DNA of 64,000 nucleotides from an uncultured Gammaproteobacteria bacterium (lineage in GTDB: Bacteria > Pseudomonadota > Gammaproteobacteria > Arenicellales > Poriferihabitantaceae). Below the pieces are notes generated by a model that was not told the origin of the DNA, did no database searches, and was given only the letters and a program-made list of their open reading frames with translations. The stretch is from the NCBI GenBank assembly GCA_947259885.1, contig CAMYNW010000003.1, forward strand, positions 1 through 64,000, written 5' to 3'. Each line of letters opens with the position of its first letter. Positions within the stretch are counted from its first letter, which is position 1. A program made the position numbers and the translations under genes. Shown piece by piece: positions 28,870 through 38,876 of this stretch.

Positions 28870-30075
28870 ATGAACGATAAGGCATCCGAACGAGAACGAC
28901 TCGGATTTGACACCCGTGCGGTGCACAATGGTCGAGACCCTGGGCTGCAGGGCGGAATGGTCAATTCCCCCGTCTATCATGGGTCAACCGTGATATATCC
29001 AACCCTGGAAGAACTTGAACTGTCACGCCTCGATCACGACGCTAAGGGTAAAGTTATATATGGCCGATTAGGTTCACCTTCCACTTTCGCTCTCGAAAAT
29101 GCCATGGCGGACCTTGAGAACGGCTTTGGTTCAATCTCCGTCTCCTCCGGACTAGCCGCGGTTACCACCTCAATTCTCGCGTTCGCAGGGAGTGGTGATC
29201 ACGTGTTGATGGTTGATACGGTGTATGGACCTACACGCGCATTCTGCGATAGTTTTCTCAGAAAAATAGGCGTTGATGTGACTTACTACGATCCTTTGGT
29301 CGGGGAAAAAATAAAGCCCATGATCAAGTCTAATACTAAGCTCATTTTCATGGAATCGCCGGGATCAATTACTTTTGAAATTCAAGATGTACCGAAAATT
29401 GTATCAATCGCAAGCAAATTTGGCATCACTACAGCCCTTGATAACAGCTGGGCCACCCCGCTCTTTTACAAACCGTTGGATTTTGGTGTCAACTTATCTG
29501 TAACGGCCGCGACAAAATATATTGTAGGTCATGCAGACGCTATGCTCGGATTGATTACAACAGATGAGAAAAGTTTTTATTTGGTTAAAAAATGCCGGGA
29601 TCTGCTTGGTCAATCACTTGCACCGGACGACGTTTACCTTGGCACTCGTGGAATGCGCACTCTGGCCGTTCGGGCTAGACAGCACCAAGACCAAGCTTTA
29701 GCGATGGCGGAATGGCTCTCGGGTCACGATGAAGTCCTGGAAGTACTTCATCCTGCGTTTGCAAACTGCCCAGGTCATGCCATATGGGCCCGTGATTTTA
29801 AAGGATCAACCGGGCTGTTCTCGTTTATCATTAAGCCCCGCTCCAGAAAAGCACTTGCAAACATGCTCGATCACATGAAACTATTCTCGATGGGTTTCAG
29901 CTGGGGCGGATTTGAAAGCCTTATTGTTCCTCAAAATCCTGAAAAGTCTCGCACCGCAACTTCATGGGAAAAACAGGGACAAGTCATTCGAGTTCATGTG
30001 GGCCTCGAGGACATTGAAGACCTGATATCCGATATGGAGTCTGGACTGCGCCGATATGCGGCAGCCGACAGTTGA
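28870..30075 (+). CDS. metC: Cystathionine beta-lyase (Cys/Met metabolism PLP enzyme)
   Basis: A 401-residue PLP enzyme that splits cystathionine into homocysteine, pyruvate and ammonia in methionine synthesis. It begins GFDTRAVHNGRDP and shows GKVIYGRLGSPST (the Tyr/Arg phosphate-binding pair), SVSSGLAAVTT, DNSWATPLFYKPLDFG and the Schiff-base lysine in TAATKYIVGHADAMLG. The NSPVYHGSTVIYPTLEEL and LDNSWAT patterns favour MetC over MetB or gamma-lyases. It converges on the GST gene with only six bases between the stop codons. Confidence 0.92.
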   Translation: MNDKASERERLGFDTRAVHNGRDPGLQGGMVNSPVYHGSTVIYPTLEELELSRLDHDAKGKVIYGRLGSPSTFALENAMADLENGFGSISVSSGLAAVTTSILAFAGSGDHVLMVDTVYGPTRAFCDSFLRKIGVDVTYYDPLVGEKIKPMIKSNTKLIFMESPGSITFEIQDVPKIVSIASKFGITTALDNSWATPLFYKPLDFGVNLSVTAATKYIVGHADAMLGLITTDEKSFYLVKKCRDLLGQSLAPDDVYLGTRGMRTLAVRARQHQDQALAMAEWLSGHDEVLEVLHPAFANCPGHAIWARDFKGSTGLFSFIIKPRSRKALANMLDHMKLFSMGFSWGGFESLIVPQNPEKSRTATSWEKQGQVIRVHVGLEDIEDLISDMESGLRRYAAADS

Positions 30076-30081
30076 CTATAT

Positions 30082-30777
30082 TTACCTGACCACCGAACTA
30101 TCCTGGCCAAACAATATTTTTGCGGCTTCATCGCTGATACCACCTTGTAGATTCATTTTTCCTGGAATTTCGTAAGCACGCTCGACAGCGGGGCGTGATT
30201 TCATTTGAGCATGCCAACGCTTAACCTCAGGAAAGTCGTTTAAATCCTGCTGCTGACGCGCGTGAGAAACCGTCCACGGATAACACGCCATATCTGCAAT
30301 AGAATACTCATCACAGATATATTCACGACTTTTTAACTGTCTGTTTAACACGCCATACAATCTAGAGGTCTCTTTGACATAGCGCTCGATTGCATAGGGA
30401 ATTTTATCCTTTGCATAGAATCCAAAATGGTGGTTTTGTCCAAGCATTGGTCCAAATCCACCCATTTGCCAGAATAGCCATTCAAGGACTTTCACCCTTG
30501 CGGTAGGATCCGCCGGGATGAATTGAGCGTATTTCTCGGCAAGATAAAGAAGTATTGCACCCGACTCAAACACTGAAATAGGGCGGTCAGCGCCAAAGGG
30601 CTGGTGATCAACAATTGCAGGAATTCGGTTGTTAGGAGATATCTCAAGAAACTCGGTCTCAAACTGCTGCCCTTTCCCAATGTCAACCGGAACAACTTTG
30701 TACTCGATTCCAAGCTCTTCTAATAAAATCGTTACCTTGTGCCCATTCGGTGTTGTCCAGTAATATACGTCAATCAT
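30082..30777 (-). CDS. Glutathione S-transferase-like disulfide reductase (YfcG/YghU type)
   Basis: A 231-residue GST-fold protein of the Nu class, whose E. coli members reduce disulfides using glutathione. The thioredoxin-like half (about 1-80) starts IDVYYWTTPNGHKVTILLEE, where TPNGHK is the family's GSH-binding turn, and has SPNNRIPAIVD with the cis-proline. VFESGAILLYLAEK binds the gamma-glutamyl group. The helical half (about 90-210) includes QMGGFGPMLGQNHHF. There is no N-terminal catalytic cysteine, as is normal for this class. It diverges from the ChaC-like gene with 17 bases between start codons, so both may respond to glutathione or redox state. Confidence 0.88.
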   Translation of the reverse strand: MIDVYYWTTPNGHKVTILLEELGIEYKVVPVDIGKGQQFETEFLEISPNNRIPAIVDHQPFGADRPISVFESGAILLYLAEKYAQFIPADPTARVKVLEWLFWQMGGFGPMLGQNHHFGFYAKDKIPYAIERYVKETSRLYGVLNRQLKSREYICDEYSIADMACYPWTVSHARQQQDLNDFPEVKRWHAQMKSRPAVERAYEIPGKMNLQGGISDEAAKILFGQDSSVVR

Positions 30778-30794
30778 GGTTTACTCAATTCTCG

Positions 30795-31385
30795 ATGGAG
30801 TACCCGCAGTTTAACTTAACCAAACTGGTAGCAGGTACAGCCGATAAAATTCCGGTTCCCGAAGATGAATTTTGGGTATTTGCCTACGGTTCTCTGATGT
30901 GGAATCCTGGATTCGACTTCTTAGACGCACGCCCGGCAGTATTATATGGATACCATCGCCGACTGTGTTTGTGGTCGGTCAGGTATCGAGGCACTGAAGC
31001 AAAACCGGGACTTGTATTGGGTCTCGACCGAGGAGGCTCATGCAGAGGATATGCCTACCATATCAGTCAACAACAAACCCATTCAGTAGTAGACTATTTG
31101 TGCGAGCGAGAATTAATAACCGGCGCATATGATGCGAGGTTGTGCCCGGTAGTACTTGAGGATGGACGTAAAGTTTCTGCTTTGACATTCGTATCAAAAC
31201 AGGATCATCCTCACTTCGTTCCGAAGCTTGCGCTTAATGAAACTGTATCGGTTGTTCGCGATGCCAAGGGTGCAAGAGGCTGTAATCGCTCTTATGTTCT
31301 AAACACCGTAACCCACATGAACCAGATGAATATACGCGACACCGAATTGCATAAGATCGCAAATCATCTTGAATCCAACGATTAG
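30795..31385 (+). CDS. chaC: ChaC-like gamma-glutamylcyclotransferase
   Basis: An enzyme that converts the gamma-glutamyl part of glutathione to 5-oxoproline, releasing Cys-Gly. The signature VFAYGSLMWNPGF forms the substrate cavity, and the catalytic glutamate is in CERELITGAY. RRLCLWSVRYRGT and PGLVLGLDRGGSCRG are typical ChaC segments. I choose ATG 30795 (196 residues) and not the in-frame ATG at 30750, because the longer form would overlap the divergent GST gene and adds an unconserved extension. The neighbouring glutathione enzyme fits. The hinT-like gene follows after 15 bases, suggesting one transcript. Confidence 0.88.
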   Translation: MEYPQFNLTKLVAGTADKIPVPEDEFWVFAYGSLMWNPGFDFLDARPAVLYGYHRRLCLWSVRYRGTEAKPGLVLGLDRGGSCRGYAYHISQQQTHSVVDYLCERELITGAYDARLCPVVLEDGRKVSALTFVSKQDHPHFVPKLALNETVSVVRDAKGARGCNRSYVLNTVTHMNQMNIRDTELHKIANHLESND

Positions 31386-31400
31386 ATAATTTTACAAACA

Positions 31401-31754
31401 ATGACGAAAGACACGCTGTTCAGCAAAATAGTTAAAAAGGAAATACCCGCGGAAATCGTTTTTCAGGACGACCGGGTTACTGCATTTCGTGATATTAACC
31501 CCCAGGCACCTAGTCATATATTGATCGTACCTAACAAGATAATTCCCACAGTAAACGATGTGGCTGAAGAAGATGAAGCCCTTGTGGGCTATCTATTTAT
31601 TGTTGCCCGAAACCTGGCAGAACAGGAAGGAATAGCTGAAGACGGATACCGCTTGATCATCAACTGCGGTCGCCATGGTAACCAGGAAGTTTTTCACTTG
31701 CATATGCACCTTGTAGGAGGAAGACCATTGGGAAGAATGATTCAAAGCGATTAA
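31401..31754 (+). CDS. hinT: HIT-family purine nucleoside phosphoramidase
   Basis: A 117-residue histidine-triad protein that hydrolyses AMP-amino-acid phosphoramidates and similar adducts. The catalytic triad is HLHMHLVGG near the C-terminus. The N-terminal [18 protein letters not shown] and the middle [14 protein letters not shown] are standard for bacterial HinT/YcfF. Gene order chaC-hinT on the plus strand suggests a small housekeeping operon. Confidence 0.95.
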   Translation: MTKDTLFSKIVKKEIPAEIVFQDDRVTAFRDINPQAPSHILIVPNKIIPTVNDVAEEDEALVGYLFIVARNLAEQEGIAEDGYRLIINCGRHGNQEVFHLHMHLVGGRPLGRMIQSD

Positions 31755-31951
31755 ATCCACTTTCAGAAAAGCCCTTGTCGCTTGCAAATAAAACCGATAA
31801 TTGGTCAAATGCGCGGGCTAACCGGTCTTATTTTAGGACCAGTGGAGTATAGTTGTCCGACCATCCTGGAGTTCGAGGGGGTTGTGGCGAAAAATACCCC
31901 AAACCACTCACGAAACCTAGAAAATCTATACCAAACCCTAAGGAGGGTTCA

Positions 31952-33544
31952 ATGAAAAAGAAACCACTAATAATGCTGGCTGCCGCCTCAGCACTTTCCA
32001 TCTCTATAGCTGCCCAGGCGAAAACCCTGGTGTATTGTTCCGAAGGCAGCCCCGAAGGATTCAATCCTTCTCTCTACACCGCAGGAACTACGTTTGACGC
32101 ATCCTCACGTGCGCTCTTCAACCGGCTTGTTGAGTTTGAGCGCGGTGGTACAAATATTGTCCCAGCACTGGCTGAATCCTGGACCGTATCTGATGACGGC
32201 CTGGAATATACATTTAATCTTCGAAAAGGCGTCAAGTTTCATACCACTGGGAGTTTTACTCCCTCTCGTGACATGAATGCCGATGATGTGGTGTTCAGCT
32301 TTAAACGTCAGGGTGACGCTGACCATCCTTACCACAAGGTCTCCGGTGGCGCTTACGAATATTTCAACGGTATGTCCATGCCTGATCTGCTTAAAGACGT
32401 GGTCAAAGTGGATGATATGACCGTTAAATTTGTCCTGAACCGCCCCGAAGCACCTATGATCGCCAATCTGGGTATGGACTTTGCCTCGATCATGTCGGCT
32501 GAACATGCTGATCAGATGATGGCAGCTGGCACGCCGGAAAAGGTGGATCTTGAGCCTGTGGGCACCGGACCATTTCAGCTGGTTGCTTATCAGAAAGACG
32601 CTGTAATTCGCTATAAAGCGCATCCGGATTACTGGGCAGGCAAAGCCGCAATTGACGATCTGGTGTTTGCGATCACTATCGATCCAGCAGTACGCTACCA
32701 AAAACTCAAGGCAGGCGAATGCCATGTAATGCCTTATCCGAACCCGGCGGATATCGAAGCCATGCGCAACGATCCCGATCTAAACCTGCTGGAACAGGAA
32801 GGTTTGAACGTAGGCTATCTGGCATACAACTCTATGATGGCCCCGTTCGATAATCCAAAGGTGCGAAAAGCACTCAACATGGCGATAAATAAGGACGCCA
32901 TTATTGACGGCGTGTTTCAGGGAGCTGGAAAGGTTGCAAAGAATCCAATACCACCCACTATCTGGTCTTATAATGACGCCACAGAGGACGATGGTTATGA
33001 CCCGGCTGCTGCTAAGGCTATGCTCGAAGAAGCAGGCGTATCTGGATTATCAACCAAAATCTGGGCAATGCCTGTACAACGCCCTTACAATCCCAATGCG
33101 CGTCGAATGGCCGAATTGATCCAGGCTGACTGGGCCGCTGTAGGTGTAGAAGCCGAAATTGTGTCATTTGAATGGGGTGAATACCTCAAGCGTTCCAAGG
33201 CAGAAGACCGTGATGGTGCCGTGCTTCTTGGCTGGACTGGAGACAATGGCGATCCAGACAACTTTCTCGCGGTATTGCTAGGTTGTGATGGTGTCGGTGG
33301 ATCTAACCGAGCTCAATGGTGCCATCAACCATTTGAGGATCTGATTCAAAAAGCCAAAGTTACCAGTGATCCAGCGGAACGGACTAGTCTTTATGAACAG
33401 GCGCAGCTGGTATTTAAAGAGCAAGCACCGTGGGCAACCATTGCACACTCAGTGGTGTTTATGCCGGTTCGCAAGGAGGTCAAGGACTATCTCATTGATC
33501 CCTTCGGCGGACACATCTTTTACGGTGTTGACCTTGTTGAGTGA
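31952..33544 (+). CDS. dppA: Dipeptide/oligopeptide ABC transporter, periplasmic binding protein
   Basis: The solute-binding protein of the transporter encoded by the next four genes. From the ATG at 31952 it has 530 residues (E. coli DppA 535), with a cleavable signal peptide (KKKPLIMLAAASALSISIAAQA) and the SBP family 5 start TLVYCSEGSPEGFNPSLYTAG, close to DppA. An excellent ribosome-binding site (AAGGAGGG) lies eight bases before this ATG; the longer in-frame start at 31853 lacks one and would disrupt the signal. The DppA-like N-terminus suggests dipeptides or heme as ligand, but specificity is not certain. A hairpin after the gene probably limits readthrough to dppB. Confidence 0.93.
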   Translation: MKKKPLIMLAAASALSISIAAQAKTLVYCSEGSPEGFNPSLYTAGTTFDASSRALFNRLVEFERGGTNIVPALAESWTVSDDGLEYTFNLRKGVKFHTTGSFTPSRDMNADDVVFSFKRQGDADHPYHKVSGGAYEYFNGMSMPDLLKDVVKVDDMTVKFVLNRPEAPMIANLGMDFASIMSAEHADQMMAAGTPEKVDLEPVGTGPFQLVAYQKDAVIRYKAHPDYWAGKAAIDDLVFAITIDPAVRYQKLKAGECHVMPYPNPADIEAMRNDPDLNLLEQEGLNVGYLAYNSMMAPFDNPKVRKALNMAINKDAIIDGVFQGAGKVAKNPIPPTIWSYNDATEDDGYDPAAAKAMLEEAGVSGLSTKIWAMPVQRPYNPNARRMAELIQADWAAVGVEAEIVSFEWGEYLKRSKAEDRDGAVLLGWTGDNGDPDNFLAVLLGCDGVGGSNRAQWCHQPFEDLIQKAKVTSDPAERTSLYEQAQLVFKEQAPWATIAHSVVFMPVRKEVKDYLIDPFGGHIFYGVDLVE

Positions 33545-33577
33545 TTCACAATCGGTAGTAGCATAAGATGCGATAAG

Positions 33578-33604
33578 AGGGGGTGGGTTTCCTGCCCCCT
33601 TTCT
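33578..33604 (+). terminator. Attenuating hairpin between dppA and dppB
   Basis: AGGGGG (33578-33583) and CCCCCT (33595-33600) form the core stem, and flanking GCGAT-AAGA / TTCT-ATTGC extend it imperfectly, followed by TTTCTCATT. The U tract is short, so partial termination or 3'-end protection is likely. This gives the abundant binding protein more transcript than the membrane parts, a common pattern in peptide transporters. Confidence 0.7.
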
Positions 33605-33636
33605 CATTGCGTCTTACACTAAACTGATCCGACCCC

Positions 33637-34647
33637 ATGTTTCGATTCATACTGACCCGGCTAGGATTAGTAATCCCCACTTTTGTCGGCATTACATTGC
33701 TGACTTTTGGCATGATTCGTCTGGTGCCAGGGGATCCCATTGAACTGCTCGCAGGAGAGCGTGGCGTTACACCAGAAAGACATGCGCAGCTGCGTGCCGA
33801 ATACGGCTTTGACAAACCCGTGCTCGAACAATATTGGAATTATATTTCTGGAGTACTGCAAGGAGATCTTGGAAAGTCCATCACCACCAAACAACCGGTA
33901 GTGGAGGAATTTTTTACCCTTTTTCCAGCGACGGTTGAGTTATCTGTATTCGCTATTTTTCTTGCGGTAGCGATTGGACTTCCGGCAGGAATTATCGCGG
34001 CGGTGCGCCGCGGATCCGTATTCGATCACACAGTGATGGGCACCGCCCTCACTGGATACTCAATGCCGATTTTCTGGTGGGCACTGTTACTGATCATCTT
34101 TTTTTCTGGAATACTTGGCTGGACACCTGTATCTGGGCGTATATCCCTGCTCTATTTCTTTGAACCCGTGACAGGTTTTATGCTGATAGATAGTTTGCTT
34201 TCCGGGCAGGAGGGTGCATTTCGTTCGGCAGTGAGCCATCTTATACTACCGGCAATTGTATTAAGCACAATTCCGTTGGCGGTAATCGCACGCCAAACAC
34301 GTTCTGCAATGTTGGAAGTGCTTAACGAGGACTACGTCCGTACAGCTAAAGCAAAAGGCTTATCCCCTGGTCGAGTCATAACGGTTCATGCTTTGCGTAA
34401 TGCGCTCATCCCTGTGATCACCGTAATCGGGCTTCAAGTTGGCGTGCTTTTTTCAGGGGCCGTATTAACAGAGAGCATTTTTTCATGGCCAGGTATCGGT
34501 AAGTGGCTGATCGACTCTATCAGCCGCCGGGATTATCCCTCAGTCCAAGGTGGAATTCTGTTGATCGCCACCACAGTAATTTTAGTCAATCTCTTGGTCG
34601 ATCTGGTATACGGATTTATCAACCCGCGGATTCGACACACTCGTTAA
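33637..34647 (+). CDS. dppB: Dipeptide ABC transporter permease 1
   Basis: A 336-residue inner-membrane permease forming the translocation pore with DppC. The first membrane segment is LGLVIPTFVGITLLTFGMI, followed by VPGDPIELLAGERG, a typical DppB periplasmic entry. The cytoplasmic EAA loop is visible around DYVRTAKAKGLSPGRVI, which contacts the ATPases. About six membrane segments are present; length equals that of E. coli DppB (339). Starts 92 bases after dppA, past the attenuator. Confidence 0.95.
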   Translation: MFRFILTRLGLVIPTFVGITLLTFGMIRLVPGDPIELLAGERGVTPERHAQLRAEYGFDKPVLEQYWNYISGVLQGDLGKSITTKQPVVEEFFTLFPATVELSVFAIFLAVAIGLPAGIIAAVRRGSVFDHTVMGTALTGYSMPIFWWALLLIIFFSGILGWTPVSGRISLLYFFEPVTGFMLIDSLLSGQEGAFRSAVSHLILPAIVLSTIPLAVIARQTRSAMLEVLNEDYVRTAKAKGLSPGRVITVHALRNALIPVITVIGLQVGVLFSGAVLTESIFSWPGIGKWLIDSISRRDYPSVQGGILLIATTVILVNLLVDLVYGFINPRIRHTR

Positions 34648-34657
34648 ATCTCCACCC

Positions 34658-35581
34658 ATGACTAAACCCCTATCGCCGACAGACACAAGCCACGGCCCTG
34701 ACGCGGGATCAACATCTCCTCCGGGGCCGTTCAAGGAATTCTGGAATTATTTCTGCGAAAACCGCGGTGCTTTGGCGGGACTGATCGTTTTCATTATGAT
34801 CTGCCTGATGGCAGTTTTTGCGGCATGGATAGCGCCCCACTCGCCTTCTGAGCAATATCGCGATTCTTTTCTGGTACCTCCATTTTGGAGCGATGGTGGA
34901 ACCACTCGCTTTATTCTTGGCACTGATGCGGTAGGACGGGATATTTTTTCCAGATTGATATACGGAGCTCGTTACTCCCTGATCATTGGCGGTATCGTCG
35001 TCTCATTATCGTTAACCGTTGGCATTCCACTCGGCCTTATCGCTGGATTTGCAAGGGGCGTAACAGAAATCATTATCATGCGCGCAATGGACATCATGCT
35101 GGCTCTTCCAAGCCTGCTTTTAGCCGTTGTCATTGTCGCCATTCTTGGTCCAGGTTTGTTTAACGCGATGCTGGCAATATCGATTGTTTATCTGCCTCAT
35201 CTGGTCAGGCTCACTCGGGCTGCCGCCATCACCGAACTTAGTAAGGATTACGTAACGGCTTCTCGTGTCAGCGGAGCGGGAATTCTGCGCCTGATGTTTA
35301 TTACGATATTACCCAACTGTATGGCCCCACTAATTGTGCAGGCCACACTAAGCTTTTCCAGCGCGATATTGGATGCCGCGGCCCTTGGCTTTTTGGGGAT
35401 GGGCGCCCAACCTCCCACTCCTGAATGGGGAACCATGCTGGCTGAGGCGCGCGAATTTGTTCTCCGCGCATGGTGGGTGGTGACTTTTCCGGGATTGGCG
35501 ATATTGATCACCGTATTGGCATTAAATTTATTAGGCGATGGCCTGCGCGATGCGCTCGACCCGAAACTTAAAAGGCAATAA
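34658..35581 (+). CDS. dppC: Dipeptide ABC transporter permease 2
   Basis: A 307-residue permease partner of DppB. After a short cytoplasmic tail with a Pro/Ser-rich start, the first membrane span ([21 protein letters not shown]) is followed by the conserved HPLGTD-like element, here [21 protein letters not shown]. The EAA loop is near [31 protein letters not shown] is the family hallmark near the C-terminus. Ten bases separate it from dppB and two from dppD. Confidence 0.95.
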   Translation: MTKPLSPTDTSHGPDAGSTSPPGPFKEFWNYFCENRGALAGLIVFIMICLMAVFAAWIAPHSPSEQYRDSFLVPPFWSDGGTTRFILGTDAVGRDIFSRLIYGARYSLIIGGIVVSLSLTVGIPLGLIAGFARGVTEIIIMRAMDIMLALPSLLLAVVIVAILGPGLFNAMLAISIVYLPHLVRLTRAAAITELSKDYVTASRVSGAGILRLMFITILPNCMAPLIVQATLSFSSAILDAAALGFLGMGAQPPTPEWGTMLAEAREFVLRAWWVVTFPGLAILITVLALNLLGDGLRDALDPKLKRQ

Positions 35582-35583
35582 AA

Positions 35584-36549
35584 ATGGCTCTGCTTGAAAT
35601 TGAGAATCTAACAGTGAGCTTTGGTGATTTTCGAGCCGTAGATAACGCCTCAATTTGTATCGATCATGGAGAGACACTGGGAATCGTAGGTGAGTCTGGT
35701 TCTGGCAAGAGTGTCAGCATGCTGGCGCTAATGGGCCTGATCGCATATCCAGGGATAATCCGTGCCGACAAATTGATGTTTGATGGCCATGATCTATTAT
35801 CCATGTCGGCCGCAAAACGACGAATGATCACCGGTAAGGATGTCGCGATGATCTTTCAAGAACCAATGACCAGTCTGAATCCCTGTTTTACCGTCGGATT
35901 CCAGGTTATCGAAGCGCTAAAAATTCATCAGGGTGGGGACAGACAATCGAGGAAAAAGCGCACTATCGAATTATTTGAACAAGTTGGTATTCCAGATCCC
36001 GCTCGTCGACTGAGCGCATTTCCCCATCAATTGTCTGGTGGTATGAATCAACGGGTGATGATGGCAATGGCAATTGCATGTAACCCCAAACTATTGATTG
36101 CCGACGAGCCAACTACCGCGCTCGACGTTACTATACAGGCCCAGATCCTTGATCTTTTATTGTCGATACAAAAAGAAACTGGCATGGCGATGATCCTGAT
36201 CACCCATGATATGGGAGTGATCGCTGAAACAGTAAGTCAAGTGAACGTAATGTATGCAGGTCAGATTGTTGAACAACAAGAAGTAAACGGCCTATTCACG
36301 CGACCCGCGCATCCTTACACTAGCGCTTTGTTAGAAGCGTTACCCGAACGCAGTCACGGAAAGAGGCGACTGCCGACCATACCTGGCGTAGTGCCCGGGC
36401 CCTATGATCGGCCTCAAGGCTGCTTGTTTAATCCACGATGCAAGAGTGTACAGCAAGACTGCAGAAGTGAAATACCGTCACTTAGATCATCAGGTAATCA
36501 CGATGCGGTAAGATGTCTACACCCCCTGGTTGAGGCAAATAATGTCTGA
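35584..36549 (+). CDS. dppD: Dipeptide ABC transporter ATPase 1
   Basis: A 321-residue ATP-binding subunit. Walker A is GESGSGKSV, the Q-loop is in [12 protein letters not shown], the signature is LSGGMNQR and Walker B is [14 protein letters not shown]. The C-terminal oligopeptide-transporter extension contains the cysteines CLFNPRC...C that in this family can bind an iron-sulfur cluster. It overlaps dppF by eight bases, so the pair is translated together as the heterodimeric motor. Confidence 0.96.
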   Translation: MALLEIENLTVSFGDFRAVDNASICIDHGETLGIVGESGSGKSVSMLALMGLIAYPGIIRADKLMFDGHDLLSMSAAKRRMITGKDVAMIFQEPMTSLNPCFTVGFQVIEALKIHQGGDRQSRKKRTIELFEQVGIPDPARRLSAFPHQLSGGMNQRVMMAMAIACNPKLLIADEPTTALDVTIQAQILDLLLSIQKETGMAMILITHDMGVIAETVSQVNVMYAGQIVEQQEVNGLFTRPAHPYTSALLEALPERSHGKRRLPTIPGVVPGPYDRPQGCLFNPRCKSVQQDCRSEIPSLRSSGNHDAVRCLHPLVEANNV

Positions 36550-37531
36550 CCTCGATAATGAGCCTGTCATACGGGGAGAAAATCTTGCACGTTACTATCA
36601 GGTCAAACAAGGATTGTTTTCCAGCAGCAAAACACTCAAAGCCCTCGACGGGGCAAATTTTGCACTAAACTCAGGACAAACCCTCGCTGTGGTTGGAGAA
36701 TCGGGTTGTGGTAAATCCACCATGGCGCGCCTTGTTACGATGATTGAGCCACCAACGTCTGGAAAACTCTGGATAGATGGACATGAGGTTGGCGGTATGA
36801 GCTCTTCGGCACAGCGATCGTTACGAAACGCAGTACAAATGGTTTTCCAGGATCCTTATGGTTCGTTGAATCCACGCAAGCAGGTAGGCGCCATTCTGGA
36901 AGAGCCACTCATCATTAATACCAGTTTAAGCGCAACCCAAAGAGAACAGGCGGCTCGGGAAATGCTGAATAAAGTAGGACTCCGACGCGAGCACTACAGC
37001 CGTTACCCTCATATGTTTTCCGGTGGACAGCGCCAGAGAATTGCTATTGCCCGGGCATTGATGTTAGAGCCGAAAGTGGTTGTTGCGGATGAACCCGTAT
37101 CTGCACTTGATGTCTCGATTCAAGCCCAAGTACTAAATCTGATGATGGAACTTCAGGAGGAACTGAATCTCTCCTATTTGTTCATCTCGCATGGCCTGAG
37201 TGTCGTCGAACACATCAGCGATGAAGTAATGGTTATGTATCTGGGAAAAACGGTAGAACAGGGCAGCAAAAGCAGTATTTTCTCAAATCCGCTCCACCCT
37301 TATACCCAAGCATTGCTCGCCAGCACGCCATTTGTCGATCCTACCAAGCGCGCCAAGAGGGTTGTGTTGACAGGAGAGCTGCCGTCACCGCTCGATCCAC
37401 CCTCAGGATGTGTTTTTCATGGTCGCTGCCCGTACGCAAGGGAGATATGCTCACAGCAGATACCGACCTTGAAGCAATCAACAGTAGGACACCAGGCCGC
37501 GTGCCACGGCATAGAACAGGATTGGATTTAA
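36542..37531 (+). CDS. dppF: Dipeptide ABC transporter ATPase 2
   Basis: The second ATPase (329 residues from ATG 36542). Walker [12 protein letters not shown]-loop [12 protein letters not shown], signature FSGGQRQR and Walker [15 protein letters not shown] are intact. The C-terminus has [19 protein letters not shown], the family's cysteine-rich extension. ATG 36542 is chosen over an upstream TTG (36530), because it overlaps the dppD stop in the usual way and gives the standard N-terminus. It closes the operon; no clear terminator is seen before the convergent permease gene. Confidence 0.95.
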   Translation: MSDLDNEPVIRGENLARYYQVKQGLFSSSKTLKALDGANFALNSGQTLAVVGESGCGKSTMARLVTMIEPPTSGKLWIDGHEVGGMSSSAQRSLRNAVQMVFQDPYGSLNPRKQVGAILEEPLIINTSLSATQREQAAREMLNKVGLRREHYSRYPHMFSGGQRQRIAIARALMLEPKVVVADEPVSALDVSIQAQVLNLMMELQEELNLSYLFISHGLSVVEHISDEVMVMYLGKTVEQGSKSSIFSNPLHPYTQALLASTPFVDPTKRAKRVVLTGELPSPLDPPSGCVFHGRCPYAREICSQQIPTLKQSTVGHQAACHGIEQDWI

Positions 37532-37637
37532 TAGGATCAATCCACAATAAGCCCCTGAAGATCGTTATTCCCCAGCTTTCAAAACCATGATCGACAACAG
37601 ATCGGGAATTGGACTCGTTTGACTACAGATCTACCTT

Positions 37638-38354
37638 TTAGATCAATAATCCAAATGCGCTAACGGCGAGCACAACTTGAACACCGAACCCAAATCCCAT
37701 CACCGTTAAACGTCTAAGAAATTTGCGACCGACAAATACAGCTAGGACGGCGGCAACCGAAAGACCGAACATGGGTTTTAACTGAGAATCATTCAACAAA
37801 TTTGTATGATTATAGGCCGCTAATTTAGCTAAATTAGCAAGTACCGATGTCGCCGCCATCGCTCCGACGAAAGCTTCCTTTGACATACTCATCTCCCTGA
37901 ATATGACTGCTTTAACTAGGTTTCCGCTTCCCAGCAGGCCGGAAACAAATCCGTAGCCGGCAGATCCAGCGATCACCCCTGCGGTTCCGATCTCTAGGCT
38001 AGGAAATAAATTAAAAACACTTAAACCAACGTACAGAAGAATCATAAGGCCCAGCATTTGTTTCAGATTTTCCGCAGGCAGATCTGGAACGAGCGACGCA
38101 CCTAAATAGGCAAACGGCAAGCTGGATATGGCCATAATTCCAGCAATCTTCCAGTCAATATACCTGGCAAAAACTATCGACTTAGTCAAAGTCGAAGCGA
38201 TAAACAGAACAGCCGAAAGCGCTATGACCTCCTTAACGGGAAGAATATAGGGCCCGACGGCCAAAACCACCAGAGCACTACCGAGGCCAAAAATAGTGGA
38301 CGTAACAGAGGCAACAAATCCGAGAAAAATGAAAACCAGGTATTCAATTCCCAC
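37638..38354 (-). CDS. TauE/SafE (TSUP) family membrane transporter
   Basis: A 238-residue membrane protein with about eight hydrophobic segments. The TSUP start (YLVFIFLGFVASVTSTIFGLGSALV) and the internal second-half repeat (VIAGSAGYGFVSGLLGSGNLVKA) are recognisable. Family members export sulfite, sulfoacetate or other small anions. No neighbouring gene of sulfur metabolism is present (dpp operon on one side, GFA-domain and isoprenoid genes on the other), so the substrate is not predictable. It may share a transcript with the genes at higher coordinates on the same strand. Confidence 0.8.
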   Translation of the reverse strand: MGIEYLVFIFLGFVASVTSTIFGLGSALVVLAVGPYILPVKEVIALSAVLFIASTLTKSIVFARYIDWKIAGIMAISSLPFAYLGASLVPDLPAENLKQMLGLMILLYVGLSVFNLFPSLEIGTAGVIAGSAGYGFVSGLLGSGNLVKAVIFREMSMSKEAFVGAMAATSVLANLAKLAAYNHTNLLNDSQLKPMFGLSVAAVLAVFVGRKFLRRLTVMGFGFGVQVVLAVSAFGLLI

Positions 38355-38447
38355 AGCCAGACCATAAGAAATTCAATCGATCATAACAATCACTGTGCAA
38401 CAATCTCGAAATAATTTCTCCTGCCTTTAGCAAAATATTTTCTAGTT

Positions 38448-38876
38448 TTAATCGTTCGGAGGCGCGTATTTCGCGTACACCTCCGGCCCTGTCATATCGC
38501 TGGTTTTATTAGCAAATTCATAGTAGTCCGGTCTCTCATCAACAAATACCTGATGATTAAACTCCAAGCCCCTGTCGTCATCAAATAGGCCAGGTGGAAT
38601 CTGATACTGTTCTATCCCTTTCAGTCTGTAAAAGAGATTGCTTCCACACTTTTTACAGAACCCACGATCGGCCCAGTCCGACGAACTAAACACGGTGATA
38701 TTCGCCTCACCTGTAAACTTTACTTCAGTCCCGCAGTCGACCGCCAGAAAAGGCCCTCCTGTCCAGTGTCTGCACATACTGCAATGACATGCGCCCAAAC
38801 TTTTACTCACATTACTCGCTTCAAACTTTACCGCGCCACAAAGGCATCGGCCGGTTCTATTACTACCTTCAGACAT
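38448..38876 (-). CDS. GFA (CENP-V/glutathione-dependent) domain protein
   Basis: A 142-residue zinc-binding protein of the GFA family, whose best-known member was linked to glutathione-dependent formaldehyde handling. The zinc ligands appear as CLCGAVKFE, then CHCSMCRHWTGGPF, then FCKKCGSNLFYR. Function within the family is mostly undefined. The ATG overlaps the ispF stop by eight bases (ATGTCTGA), so it is probably translated as part of the ispD-ispF transcript. Confidence 0.87.
   Translation of the reverse strand: MSEGSNRTGRCLCGAVKFEASNVSKSLGACHCSMCRHWTGGPFLAVDCGTEVKFTGEANITVFSSSDWADRGFCKKCGSNLFYRLKGIEQYQIPPGLFDDDRGLEFNHQVFVDERPDYYEFANKTSDMTGPEVYAKYAPPND

Noticed and set aside
31755..31951. 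Riboswitch upstream of dppA
   Set aside because: One weak stem (GGGGTTGTGG with CCCCAAACCAC) is visible, but no known riboswitch core was recognised.
31853..31951. Longer dppA start at 31853
   Set aside because: The extension precedes a clear signal peptide and lacks a ribosome-binding site, while ATG 31952 has an excellent one.
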